A DNA stretch of 64,000 bases from an uncultured Senegalimassilia sp. (GCF_934630535.1 NZ_CAKTVU010000002.1:124001-188000); one strand, 5' to 3'. Counted from the stretch's first letter, positions 42,450 through 52,603 are shown. Translations and numbers: made by a program. The notes: generated by a model not told the origin, from the letters alone.

Positions 42450-43124
42450 ATGCAAGCACCGCTGGTGAAACTCTGCGGACTGCGCACGGCAGCAGATGTA
42501 GCCGCGGCAAACGCCGCGCAGCCCGACTTCGCCGGGTTCGTGGTCGACGTTGCGGGCAAGCGCCGCAGCATCCCGCTTGCGCAAGCCATCGAGCTGGCAT
42601 CCTCGCTCGACCCGGCGATACGCCCGGTCGGCGTCTTCGTGGACGAACCGGTTGAAACCGTTAACCGGTTCCTTACCGAAGCCCCAAACGCCGCAGTTCA
42701 ACTGCATGGCAGCGAAGACGCCGCCTATATCGCGAGGCTTCGCTCGGTCGCCGGGCTGCAGGCGGGGAACACGAGCGACCCCGCGCAGGCGCGCATCATC
42801 CAGGCGTTTCGCGTCAGGACGATCGGCGACACGCTACAAGCAGCAGCAAGCACCGCCGACCTGGTACTGCTCGACAGTGGGCAAGGCAGCGGACGCACGT
42901 TCGACTGGCGCCTGCTCACCGGATTCCCCCGGGCGTTCCTGTTAGCAGGCGGCCTTAGCCCGGACAACCTGGCGCAAGCCATTGCGAAAGCCCGCAACGC
43001 GGCCGGCGACTGCTTCAAGGGCGTCGACATGAGCTCGAGCCTGGAAACCGACGGCGCAAAAGACCCCAAGAAGATGATCGCCGCAGTCAACGCCGCCCGA
43101 CACGAAGCAGCTGCAGCTACGTAA
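42450..43124 (+). CDS. trpF: phosphoribosylanthranilate isomerase
   Basis: The 224-residue TIM barrel isomerises phosphoribosylanthranilate. The catalytic Cys is in KLCGLRTAADV, the Asp in LLDSGQGSGRTFDW, and the phosphate loop in LAGGLSPDN with a final GVDMSSSLE. In the usual KxCGxT motif the Thr is preceded by Arg here (GLRT). The start at 42450 follows TTGGAGAC. It is separated from trpC by the tandem hairpins and from trpB by two dispersed repeats. Confidence 0.92.
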   Translation: MQAPLVKLCGLRTAADVAAANAAQPDFAGFVVDVAGKRRSIPLAQAIELASSLDPAIRPVGVFVDEPVETVNRFLTEAPNAAVQLHGSEDAAYIARLRSVAGLQAGNTSDPAQARIIQAFRVRTIGDTLQAAASTADLVLLDSGQGSGRTFDWRLLTGFPRAFLLAGGLSPDNLAQAIAKARNAAGDCFKGVDMSSSLETDGAKDPKKMIAAVNAARHEAAAAT

Positions 43125-43149
43125 CCTTCCGAAACGGCAAGCGCCAACG

Positions 43150-43174
43150 TGAACAGGGGACGGAGGTGTGTTCA
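43150..43174 (+). repeat. 25-bp dispersed repeat, copy F
   Basis: Perfect plus-oriented copy between trpF and trpB. A truncated minus-oriented end (CACGTCCCCTGTTCAC) follows immediately at about 43176-43192 and could pair with it. Confidence 0.85.
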
Positions 43175-43246
43175 CGCACGTCCCCTGTTCACGCGCCTCC
43201 ACCCATTCGCAAACCAAACGATGCCCCATCCACCCTCTACCCCGAG

Positions 43247-43271
43247 TGAACACACCTCCGTCCCCTGTTCA
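43247..43271 (-). repeat. 25-bp dispersed repeat, copy G
   Basis: Perfect minus-oriented copy 28 bp before the trpB start. With copy F it forms an inverted pair able to fold into a long stem in the trp mRNA. Confidence 0.85.
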
Positions 43272-43298
43272 CCCTCCACCCCTCACGAAAGGATCACC

Positions 43299-44490
<1,192 letters not shown>

Positions 44491-44498
<8 letters not shown>

Positions 44499-45450
44499 CG
44501 TAACGAACGAAGCGAATGCCGCTGCAACCGCCGATGCCGCCGAGCATTACGCGAACGAAAACGACTCGAGCGGCGCCAACGTACCCACCGCCGCAACCGG
44601 CAACGCCACCAAGCGCCCCGCAAGCGAAAACGCTTTGGGCCGCACAAACGCAACGGCAGCAGACACGCCAGCTGCCGGCATCGCGCGCGCCTTCGCAGGC
44701 GGCAAGGCCTTCATCCCCTTCCTGACCTGCGGCGACCCCGATCTTGCCACCTCCGAGGAGCTCATCGTGGCCATGGCCGAGGCGGGCGCGGGCCTTATCG
44801 AGCTGGGCGTCCCGTTCTCCGACCCCACCGCCGAGGGCCCCGTCATCCAGGAGGCGAACCTTCGCGCGCTGGCCAACGGCGTGACCACCGACGACGTGTT
44901 CGCGCTCATCGAACGCGTGCGCACGCGCACTGACGTGCCGCTTGCCATCATGACCTACGCCAACGTCGTATACGGATACGGAATCGAGCGCTTTTGCGAA
45001 CGGATGGCGCAAAGCAACGTCGGCGCGCTCATCCTGCCCGACGTCCCCTTCGAGGAGAAAGCGGAGTTCGCCGAGCCGTGCCGCGCCGCCGGCGTTTCGC
45101 TTGTAAGCATGGTGGCCCCGACATCGGCGGGCCGCGTGCAGATGATCGCCCGCGAAGCCGAAGGGTTCGTGTACTGCGTCAGCAGCCTGGGCGTGACCGG
45201 CATGCGCTCAAGCCTTGGGAACAACGCCACTGACCTGGTAAAACAGGTACACGAGGCGAACCCCGCCGTTCCTTGCGCCATCGGTTTCGGCATCTCCATG
45301 CCCGAGCAGGCCCGCGATATGGCCGCCTTCGCCGACGGAGCCATCGTCGGCAGCGCCATCGTGCGCATCATAGCCGAACACGGCCGAAACAGCATCGAAC
45401 CCGTACGCACCTTCGTGCAGGACATGGTGAACGCGGTAAAGGAAGCCTGA
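44491..45450 (+). CDS. trpA: tryptophan synthase alpha chain with N-terminal extension
   Basis: The 319-residue protein cleaves indole-3-glycerol phosphate. The catalytic Glu and Asp lie in LIELGVPFSDPTAEGPVIQ, and ILPDVPFEE, YCVSSLGVTGMR and GFGISMPEQ follow. Normal TrpA is 255-270 residues. Here about 60 extra N-terminal residues, rich in Ala, Asn and Thr, precede the first conserved helix (IARAFAGGKAFIPF). The start has GGGGAGGA and overlaps trpB. A downstream in-frame start does not fit the ribosome-site spacing, so the extension is probably real. Its stop codon is the first three bases of repeat copy H. Confidence 0.93.
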
Positions 45451-45472
45451 ACAGGGGACGGAGGTGCGTTCA
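45448..45472 (+). repeat. 25-bp dispersed repeat, copy H, overlapping the trpA stop
   Basis: Plus-oriented perfect copy whose TGA is the trpA stop codon. Confidence 0.85.
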
Positions 45473-45523
45473 CGCACGGCGAGCCCTAGTCCCCGCCGCG
45501 ACAGCCCCGATTGCGAACGCAAA

Positions 45524-45548
45524 TGAACAGGGGACGGAGGTGTGTTCA
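45524..45548 (+). repeat. 25-bp dispersed repeat, copy I
   Basis: Plus-oriented perfect copy in tandem with copy H (52 bp between them), four bases before the Mrp fragment. Confidence 0.85.
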
Positions 45549-45552
45549 CCCG

Positions 45553-45669
45553 ATCGTGGGCAAGCCGGTCAGCCTTGCCCACGACGTGAATGCCGGAGCG
45601 CTAGGCCCGGTGAATAACACAGCCCTCTTCAAGTGCGATGGCTGCTGCAAGGAGCACCGTAGCCGTTAA
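45553..45669 (+). pseudogene. fragment of an Mrp/ApbC-type gene
   Basis: The 38-codon frame reads IVGKPVSLAHDV...FKCDGCCKEHRS and aligns without gaps to the part of apbC at about 36909-37020 (IVGKAVNLAHDM...FKCDDCGKEHH). The nucleotide match is also clear over about 110 bp. Ends are abrupt: a dispersed repeat lies just before it and an in-frame stop ends it, overlapping the convergent metalloprotease stop. It is a partial, decayed copy. Confidence 0.75.
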
Positions 45670-48600
45670 CGGCTACGACGGCGAGCCCATATCGCAGCTG
45701 CCAGCGCGACGACGACAACGATTGCCAGCGGAAGGACGGGCACGCTATCACCGGTTCCCGCGGAAATGCCGCCCAATCCCCGAGGCTCGCCCGAACCCTT
45801 TGACCCGTCAAGGCCCTTGAAAGCATCAGGCCCCTTAGGCTCCTCGGGGCCTTCCGTATCATCAGGGTCCTCGGAATCGTCAGGATCGCCGGGGTCCTCG
45901 GGATCAGCCGCAACATCCAAGACGTCTGATATCGCGTAGCCGACGCGAGTATGCAGGTCAGGCTCTTCACCTTCCCGCGCGACAACTCCGTCGGCGGCAC
46001 GGACGGAATCAACCGCCCCGTCACCCACCGCCGCGCCATCCGCGGGCGGGGCCCCGGCGCCTATGGCGTTGCCGAACCGGGAGCTATCCCAACCCAGCGC
46101 CACCCAACGCCCGCCGACCCAGCCGCCGGTCGAGTTCCCGACGAAATCATACGACCCCGCCGCGTTCAGCGACGAATCGAACAGGTGCGTCTCCTGCGGC
46201 TCGAACGCGCCCTTGTTCCCTATCGCGATGCGCGTTGCCGCTACCGCACCCTGTTCGCCGACGACCAGATCCGTATACGTCGCCGCTACCGAACCGACCG
46301 GGACAAGCGCGCGACAGGCGGTTTGCATGCCCGAACGGTCGAACTTCACGATCGCGCCTCCACGCGACGCATCATCTTGCGACCCGCTGGCATCCAGACG
46401 ACCCGATGCCAGCACATACACGGCATCATCGCAGGCAACCACATCGTTGACGGCCTGATACCCGCTCAGCTTGCACACGCGCACCGGATCAAGGCTTTCG
46501 GTGAAATCCGCAAGCGCATCAGGGTCAAGCTGAGCAGGCGCAGTCGCGAAAAGCGCCGCCACCGACTCGGCATCGTACAGGCGCACCGTAAGGTCCACCC
46601 CGCCGGGATAGCCGTTGCCATCGAGAACGTTGTCGGTGAACATGGCAGCAATCAGCCCGTCACCCACATCGTAGACACCCGACGCCCGCGTCCAAAGCAC
46701 GCGCTCCTCAGCCGAAACCGCAGCACTCGCATCCGCCCCACCTGCCGCAACGTCCGCAAACGCCGACGCCATCACATAACCCTCGCCGAAGCCAAGCTGG
46801 TACGCATACATCCCCAAAACCGGCACGTTCCCCACCGCCATGGCGCGAACGGAGCCGGGGAACCGGCTGAGGGATGCCTCGCCGAGCACCCGGCGCGAGC
46901 CGAAGTCCACCAAGTAGGCGTGACCCAAGTCGGAAGCGTCGAAGTTCTCGAACGATACCGTCACCAGGCACCGGTCATCCGGCAGCACGGCGCACTGCAG
47001 CACCGAGCTGGCCTGCGGATACGTCGGCAGCACCGCACCGTCGATCTTCGCCTCGCTCACCTTCGACGGGTCCTTCTCGTCGAGGGTTTCCAGGTACAGG
47101 CTCTCGCCGACCGCACGCAGGAAGCAGTGCGACCCGTCGCCACGGGCGAACACCGAAGAGACGCCGACGCGCTCGTCGAGCGGGTCGGTCTCCAGCTCGT
47201 AGAAGCCATGCTTGCCGAAGCTCGCCAGGCCGGACGGGGAAAACGGCACGCGGATCTCCTCGGAATACACCTCTTGCCCATCGACCACGCCCAGCAAAAA
47301 ACAACCCGCGGGAAACACCGCTTCGCAAGCGCTGGTCGGCAAAACCTCGCCGGGATTGAGCTGATATCGCATGGAAACGGTTTCGCCGCTCACGTCCGCG
47401 GCGGAGAAGATACGCTTCCCGTCGATCACGAAATACGGGAACGCCTCGTTCTCGAACGCCTTGTAAAGCGCGGGATACGACATGGCAAACGTCACAGGAC
47501 CCCAGTTCAGCAGCGTGCCAGGCCGCAAGGAAAGGGAGAAGTTGCCCGGAACCGGCTTGGCGGCATCCGACCAAGAAACGGTGACGGCGCCGGAATCTTC
47601 GCCGCATTCGCCAAACGAGAACGTCAAGCCCGTGAAACCGCCGCCGATGCTCTCGCCGAAATTCGTGGAGGGATACGTGGTCGGCGACACCTCCTGACCG
47701 GCATACAGCATGCACCCGTAGCCATCGCCCGCGATCGCAGCGGGCGCGTAACCGATCCCTTCGGAGTGGGTGGCGTCCATGTCGGGGTCGACCAGCTCGA
47801 TCAGCTGGTTGCCGGGCGCTCCGGAGGTGTTCTGATATAGGTAGTCGCCCCCTTCCGCGGAAAGCGCCGCCTGCACGCGGAAGAGCCTGAAGCCCGACGG
47901 CAGCTCGAAATCCTGACCGCCGCGCTTGTACACCACCGACTGGTTGCCGGCATGGCGATCGTATTGCAGCAGATAGAACGACGAGAACAGGCCCTTCGTC
48001 GGGTCAAGCAGATCGCTGGAATCGGACACGGCGATAAAGCCACCGCGCTCGGAAAGGTCGGAGCTTGTGAACGCGGAAAGCACCTGATCGATCGAATGCT
48101 CGTCGTAGTGCTGCGTAACGCCATCGCGCTGCACGTCGATCCCATCGGCGTTCGCGACCAGGCGCAGGACCTTGCTTTCATCGATCCAGCCGAGCATCCA
48201 CTTGAAGAAGGCATTGGTATCGCCGGCGTTATTGTCCATCAGGTCGAAGGTCAGACATCCCGAACGCCCCGACACGTCGAGCGTCGACCTCCGATAGCTA
48301 TACAGATCGGGAAGGCCGAGCACGTGGCCCGTTTCGTGGATGAGCGTGGACGCCGCCATATCCGCGGCGCAGTTGTCGGCCAGCAGGCACGCGTTCCACA
48401 AGCGCATGCCGTCCCACGAACGCTCGTACACCTCGTGTGGCGCCTGCTGCGGCACCGTCCATTCCTGGCTCCACCAGGTGCTTCCCCATCCGGCATCGGG
48501 GCCGGCGAAATGCAGGTACACGCAGTCGATGTACCCATCGCCGTTTCCGTCGAATTGCGAAAGGTCCAAAGTCTCGTCAAGCGCGTCGAGCGCTTCGACG

Positions 48601-49217
48601 AACAGCGAGTTGATGTCGTGCTGGTAGTAGCTGCGCTCGTGTTTCGCCTGGTAGTCCACGGCGGTTCCGGAGATATCGAGCGCGCCGTAACTCGCGCGCT
48701 CATAGTACGCGTGCAAGCTTTCATAAGGGAACGCGTGCGCGCCGCCGCCGTTGATGAGCGCATCGAGCGCTTCAAGCGTATCGTCGTCGGCGAAGGAATA
48801 ATCAGGGAACGACACGCGCAACGCCAGCACGCGACCGGCACCGACCGTGGCCATGCCGCTTTTCCAGACCGAAGGAACCGCGGAGCGCAGGGAGAACACG
48901 TCCGCGCCTTGCCCCAACGCCGCCGCTTGCCGGGCAAGAGCCTGCTGCGTCAGATCGGTTGACAGCTGCGTATGGCCGAGGCGCTCGGCAACCTGGACGC
49001 GCTCATCGAGCGAGCCGTCCGCGCAGTAGCTTTCGACCTGCTCTTGGGTAGGAACACACGGCGAGACCTGTTCGCCCGCCCCGGCGGCGCCGACGGCAAA
49101 CGCTGAAGCAGGCGCAGTCGCGAACGCCAAGGCCAGCGCGATGACCGCAACTGTGCCGGAAACGATGACCTTCACCCGATGCGCAAGGGCACCAACGATC
49201 GACGAGTGATTGCTCAT
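45666..49217 (-). CDS. large secreted M6-type (immune inhibitor A-like) metalloprotease
   Basis: The 1183-residue protein starts with a signal peptide (VIVSGTVAVIALALAFATAPASA). The protease domain carries the zinc motif HETGHVLGLPD near residue 295, preceded by DGYIDCVYLHFAG, as in M6 peptidases. About 550 residues of beta-rich repeats follow. The C-terminus has an Asp/Pro/Glu-rich spacer, then AGTGDSVPVLPLAIVVVV and a basic tail WARRRSR. That tail imitates a sortase signal, but with AGTG instead of LPxTG. It would act at the cell surface on proteins. The start at 49217 follows AAAGGA. Confidence 0.88.
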   Translation of the reverse strand: MSNHSSIVGALAHRVKVIVSGTVAVIALALAFATAPASAFAVGAAGAGEQVSPCVPTQEQVESYCADGSLDERVQVAERLGHTQLSTDLTQQALARQAAALGQGADVFSLRSAVPSVWKSGMATVGAGRVLALRVSFPDYSFADDDTLEALDALINGGGAHAFPYESLHAYYERASYGALDISGTAVDYQAKHERSYYQHDINSLFVEALDALDETLDLSQFDGNGDGYIDCVYLHFAGPDAGWGSTWWSQEWTVPQQAPHEVYERSWDGMRLWNACLLADNCAADMAASTLIHETGHVLGLPDLYSYRRSTLDVSGRSGCLTFDLMDNNAGDTNAFFKWMLGWIDESKVLRLVANADGIDVQRDGVTQHYDEHSIDQVLSAFTSSDLSERGGFIAVSDSSDLLDPTKGLFSSFYLLQYDRHAGNQSVVYKRGGQDFELPSGFRLFRVQAALSAEGGDYLYQNTSGAPGNQLIELVDPDMDATHSEGIGYAPAAIAGDGYGCMLYAGQEVSPTTYPSTNFGESIGGGFTGLTFSFGECGEDSGAVTVSWSDAAKPVPGNFSLSLRPGTLLNWGPVTFAMSYPALYKAFENEAFPYFVIDGKRIFSAADVSGETVSMRYQLNPGEVLPTSACEAVFPAGCFLLGVVDGQEVYSEEIRVPFSPSGLASFGKHGFYELETDPLDERVGVSSVFARGDGSHCFLRAVGESLYLETLDEKDPSKVSEAKIDGAVLPTYPQASSVLQCAVLPDDRCLVTVSFENFDASDLGHAYLVDFGSRRVLGEASLSRFPGSVRAMAVGNVPVLGMYAYQLGFGEGYVMASAFADVAAGGADASAAVSAEERVLWTRASGVYDVGDGLIAAMFTDNVLDGNGYPGGVDLTVRLYDAESVAALFATAPAQLDPDALADFTESLDPVRVCKLSGYQAVNDVVACDDAVYVLASGRLDASGSQDDASRGGAIVKFDRSGMQTACRALVPVGSVAATYTDLVVGEQGAVAATRIAIGNKGAFEPQETHLFDSSLNAAGSYDFVGNSTGGWVGGRWVALGWDSSRFGNAIGAGAPPADGAAVGDGAVDSVRAADGVVAREGEEPDLHTRVGYAISDVLDVAADPEDPGDPDDSEDPDDTEGPEEPKGPDAFKGLDGSKGSGEPRGLGGISAGTGDSVPVLPLAIVVVVALAAAIWARRRSR

Positions 49218-49297
49218 GCGGTTCCTTTCCCAAGGGAGGGGCCCGTCATCCGCCGGTTCACGCCTTACAGAGCTTGAAAGCGAAACGGGAACGGCGG

Positions 49298-49322
49298 TGA
49301 ACAGGAGACGGAGGTGTGTTCG
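49298..49322 (+). repeat. 25-bp dispersed repeat, copy J
   Basis: Plus-oriented copy with AGGAGACGGAGG centre and a GTTCG end, upstream of the metalloprotease. Confidence 0.7.
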
Positions 49323-49362
49323 CGCACCGTCGTCACTGCGCAAACAAGAGACGACGACCGGG

Positions 49363-49388
49363 TGAACACACCTCCGTCCCCCTGTTCA
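49363..49388 (-). repeat. 25-bp dispersed repeat, copy K
   Basis: Minus-oriented copy with one extra C. It faces copy J across 40 bp, giving an inverted pair. Confidence 0.8.
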
Positions 49389-49615
49389 CCCTGTTCATGC
49401 GCAAAGAGAGCGGCTGCCGCAAAACGCAGCAACCGCCCACTGGCAAAAACGATATCAGGTGGAACTATACAACCCAGGGAGGCCCCGGTCAAACCTACAG
49501 CCCATAGAACTCGACCGATAGGTGGAATTTCGCTCCCCTCGGTGCATGCCTGTGCCAACAATCTTCTTCTGATGCAGTGTTAAATTTGAATCCGCCCCGT
49601 TTTCGTTGACAGGGT

Positions 49616-49925
49616 CTATGTCGCCTTCGAGCGGCCCTCGCTTGCGTGTCTCTCCTCGAACCCCATCGGGCTAAGCCAGCCCAGCGACGAGTGAATCCGA
49701 AGCCTGTTACAGAAGGCCTCTATGTACGCGAAGGGGAAAGCGCCCCCTGCTCGCGGCTGTCGTAGGTGCGGGCGCGCACGCACTCGGACTTCATGACGCC
49801 CATGAGCGATTCGGTCACGGCGTTGCCCCAGGGCGACGAGACGAAGTCCATGGGCGGCCTTATGCCGGCTTCCTTCATGATCTTGCCGAGCAGCAGGCTC
49901 ACGTACTGCGCACCGTGCGACCTAG
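49616..49925 (-). pseudogene. IS3-family transposase (OrfB) C-terminal remnant, left edge of the island
   Basis: Reading minus, the fragment gives SHGAQYVSLLLGKIMKEAG, DFVSSPWGNAVTESL.GVMKSECV and, after a frameshift near TYDSREQGA, a continuing RLRIHSSLGWLSPMGFEE. These are the DDE-region and C-terminal signatures of IS3-family OrfB. The N-terminal half is missing. The fragment marks the left border of the AT-richer island. Confidence 0.75.
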
Positions 49926-50135
49926 AGCGAGATGTTGCGTGAAGAATCTTATTGCTCCGCTCAAGAGCCTTGACCGCTCCACTAACGGCATAAGCGCTTT
50001 CGTACGAAAAACGTCAGCGTCCCCAATGCCGATTTCATAGTTGTCGAATACACGCCGACCGCAAAATAGCTTGATAACGGTGCGGCGGGCATAATCTTCG
50101 ATACTGAGGTTGTTGCTTACTTGATTGCCACCCCA
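49899..50135 (-). pseudogene. possible gene fragment of unknown origin
   Basis: An open minus-strand stretch of about 78 codons contains SIEDYARRTVIKLFCGRRVF, NYEIGIGDADVFRTK and ALMPLVERSRLL, which looks protein-like. It lacks a start codon and runs into the IS3 remnant. I do not recognise a family. It may be the surviving part of a gene cut by the insertion. Confidence 0.3.
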
Positions 50136-50337
50136 TCACTGCTGTCTGTGCTATACACCCACAAATTCAAAAGGTCTAGTTGCGACTGCGGCATACGCTG
50201 CTTGCCAAGCCGTCCGAATGCACCGTGCTTGAGCATATGCGCTGGTAGATAGAGTCCACATGGCTCTGTAATCGATTTCGTCGCTCAGCACGACCACATT
50301 CCAAGGCGGAATAACGTTGTTGTAAAAGGTGGCTAGA

Positions 50338-50943
50338 ATGAGCAGAATGTATGGATATGCACGCGTATCTGCACGCGACCAGAATTTCGATAGACAAATT
50401 GATGCTCTTACCAGGTTTGGAATCGAACGAAATCTGATTTTCGCCGACAAAGCAAGCGGAAAAGATTTCCTACGCCCAGAATACCAAAGGCTGATAGGCA
50501 TGCTGCGCGAAGGTGACGTCGTTGTAATCAAGAGCATTGACAGACTCGGCAGGAATTACGACGAGATTTTGGAACAATGGAGGCTCATCACAAAGAAAAG
50601 TAAAGCTGCCATTGTAGTGCTCGACATGCCTTTGTTAGACACAAGGGAGCAGAATGGCGGTATTTCGAATGTGCTCATATCTGACATCGTTTTACAGCTA
50701 CTGTCGTATGTCGCACAGGTCGAACGTGAGAATATTAGGCAGCGTCAGGCTGAGGGCATCGCCGCAGCTAAAGCACGTGGAGTCCGGTTTGGAAGGCCAA
50801 AGAAGAAGCAGCCTTCCGCCTATAAGGCTACTCGGGATTCCTATCTTGAAGGACGCCTAAATCGAACCGAAGCTGCAGCAAGATTAAAGATTTCGGTTAG
50901 CACATTTGACCGATGGTTAAAAGAAGATGGCGCGACACGATAG
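50338..50943 (+). CDS. serine recombinase (resolvase/invertase)
   Basis: The 201-residue enzyme cuts and rejoins DNA at specific sites. The catalytic serine lies in YGYARVSARDQNFDRQ, with SGKDFLRPEYQRL, IKSIDRLGRNYDEI and the E-helix VERENIRQRQAEGIAAAKARG. A helix-turn-helix (NRTEAAARLKISVSTFDRWL) closes the protein. Length matches small resolvases/invertases. The start at 50338 follows GGTGG. Dyad sites downstream (50975-51126) are candidate binding sites. Codon use and base composition are AT-richer than core genes. Confidence 0.92.
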   Translation: MSRMYGYARVSARDQNFDRQIDALTRFGIERNLIFADKASGKDFLRPEYQRLIGMLREGDVVVIKSIDRLGRNYDEILEQWRLITKKSKAAIVVLDMPLLDTREQNGGISNVLISDIVLQLLSYVAQVERENIRQRQAEGIAAAKARGVRFGRPKKKQPSAYKATRDSYLEGRLNRTEAAARLKISVSTFDRWLKEDGATR

Positions 50944-50974
50944 GCGTGATGAAAAGCGCATATGTGCAGATAAA

Positions 50975-51126
50975 CAGTACATTTTTGGGCTCTCAAAAAG
51001 TACGCTTTTATTTGCGCCCGAACACAGTTGATTATACACCCGGATTCGCAACAAACCCCCTGAACCACCCACGTATCGGCAAACGAGGACCCCTTTTGAG
51101 CCGCTGTTCACAAAGCGTACTTTTTG
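50975..51126. promoter_or_regulatory. inverted repeats downstream of the serine recombinase, candidate res/crossover site
   Basis: CAAAAAGTACGCTTT at 50994-51008 is repeated in perfect inverse at 51112-51126. A partial third copy (GTACATTTTTG, from about 50978) forms a close dyad with the first. The three fall in the 210-bp gap between the recombinase and the Sel1 gene. Multiple dyads next to a resolvase suggest its recombination site. Confidence 0.55.
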
Positions 51127-51153
51127 GCGACTGCAAGAGGGAGTAGGCAGAGT

Positions 51154-51888
51154 ATGAATCTCGAAGAAGCAATTGGCCTTGCTGAACAGGGCGATCTTGA
51201 AGTAATGCAGATGCTCGGAAGCTACTATTATGACCAGAACGAATATAACGAAGCACGCAATTGGTATTGCAAGGCTGCTGTTAACGGTCGCATCGAGGCC
51301 ATGGTACCTGCAGCTTTGCTCACAAGCATGGTTTCCCGAGCGGCGCGAAAGGTGTCCGGCGGCGACGCAATACGCGACCAAGATGTATACAACCTAAACG
51401 ACGCCCTGCAATGGATACGGTGCGCAAAAGAACACGGTGTCGATTGCAACGCCGAGAGCGGAGTGGTCAGAGAGCGTGCCTTATGTGCTTATGAAGCTTC
51501 TAAAAAGGAAGGCGCCGCGATAACAAGCAGTCAGGCGATTGCATATCTCAAGGAGGCCAGCTCAACAACCGATAAAACACCTGAAGTGGATATCTACCTT
51601 GCACTTGCTTTATATGAAGCAGATCAGCTCTCTGCTGACGATGCCAGTCTATGCTTCAACTTGCTCAAGCGATGCACTAGATACACCGAAGACGATGAGC
51701 ACGACGTGAAATTGGGCATCTTGGACGCATCCCTTGGATTCTGCTATCTCAAAGGAAAAGGATGCACCACTGACGACAACGCCGCATACGAGTGCTTCGT
51801 ACAAGCCGGGCAAAAGGGATTCGACTGTTCAGACATCCTCGCCTGCTTCAAGAAAAAGATGTTTGGCGGATACGTTTTTAAGAGGTGA
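51154..51888 (+). CDS. Sel1-like repeat protein
   Basis: The 244-residue protein is built of alpha-alpha repeats of the Sel1/TPR type. MLGSYYYDQNEYNEARNWYCKAAVNG is the first clear unit, and LGFCYLKGKGCTTDDNAAYECFVQAGQKG the last. Such repeats bind other proteins. There is no signal peptide or catalytic motif. It leads a tight same-strand gene string (5, 38, 86, 27, 140 and 25 bp gaps) that ends in the radical SAM genes, so it is probably co-expressed with them. Its role there is unknown. Confidence 0.8.
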   Translation: MNLEEAIGLAEQGDLEVMQMLGSYYYDQNEYNEARNWYCKAAVNGRIEAMVPAALLTSMVSRAARKVSGGDAIRDQDVYNLNDALQWIRCAKEHGVDCNAESGVVRERALCAYEASKKEGAAITSSQAIAYLKEASSTTDKTPEVDIYLALALYEADQLSADDASLCFNLLKRCTRYTEDDEHDVKLGILDASLGFCYLKGKGCTTDDNAAYECFVQAGQKGFDCSDILACFKKKMFGGYVFKR

Positions 51889-51893
51889 GCTCC

Positions 51894-52067
51894 ATGGCCA
51901 TCGAATGCCCTAACTGCAAAGACGTGTCCCCGCATGTAACAGATGCCTATAAGCCCTACTGCAAGCTCGCAAAAGCAGAGATAAGCAGGAGGCAGTTTGA
52001 GTATTTTTGCAAGCGTTACCCGAAATACAAGGACTGCCCAATACGACGTGAGCATTACGGAAGGTAA
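51894..52067 (+). CDS. 57-residue Cys-rich protein of unknown function
   Basis: The start at 51894 is 5 bp after the Sel1 stop (GGTGAGCTCC before ATG). The protein has CPNC near the start, then single cysteines in PYCKLAK, EYFCKRY and KDCPIRR, and is rich in Lys, Tyr and Arg. The five cysteines and a His (SPHVTD) could bind a metal. Because it lacks a leader/core split, I consider it a small accessory or zinc protein, not a peptide precursor. No family is recognised with confidence. Confidence 0.7.
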   Translation: MAIECPNCKDVSPHVTDAYKPYCKLAKAEISRRQFEYFCKRYPKYKDCPIRREHYGR

Positions 52068-52105
52068 CTGATAGGAAATCAATTTACCGCGCGAAAGGAA
52101 AAACA

Positions 52106-52603
52106 ATGCCCAAGTATTCGAAGCCGCTAGCCCAAAACCCTTTCCACCAGTGGGGCGCACGCATTGGGGGCGCTGTGGGAGTAGACCCTAGCGATTTGGC
52201 TGACAAGCTTACCGAAAAAGTCATAATCGCTATGACCGACAACTATGGCATCGACGTTAACGCCAATAAGACCGACGTGACTGTTGGCGGGTTGTTCAAC
52301 AGGACAACATTCCCTGGCGTGTCATTCTCGTTTACCGGGCATGCTGACTGGGCCGGCTACCTTGTCGGCTTTAACAAGAAGGCAGCAATCATCTCGGTCG
52401 ATATCGTACAGGTCGGTGCGCCTTCCAAGGCCGTCCAACGCATGAATGAGGCGGAAAGCAAGGACCAGTATTCAGTGGGTGGCATACTTCATCGCGCCAT
52501 CGCTGGCGCTGTTGTCAATCAGGATGCCGTTGAGACCGAGCGTATGTATTACGACACGTTGCTCCAGGTTATTACGGAGGTCATTAACGACTGGATGAAG
52601 TAA
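52106..52603 (+). CDS. hypothetical 165-residue protein
   Basis: I do not recognise this protein. It is soluble and mixed alpha/beta. An N-terminal polar part contains HQWGARIGGAVGVDPSDLADKL, the middle strands FPGVSFSFTGHADWAGYLVGF and AAIISVDIVQVG, and the end is helical (YYDTLLQVITEVINDWMK). There is no signal peptide or membrane helix. The start follows CGAAAGGA. It sits between the Sel1/Cys-rich pair and the first precursor peptide. Immunity or recognition functions are possible only by position. Confidence 0.75.
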   Translation: MPKYSKPLAQNPFHQWGARIGGAVGVDPSDLADKLTEKVIIAMTDNYGIDVNANKTDVTVGGLFNRTTFPGVSFSFTGHADWAGYLVGFNKKAAIISVDIVQVGAPSKAVQRMNEAESKDQYSVGGILHRAIAGAVVNQDAVETERMYYDTLLQVITEVINDWMK

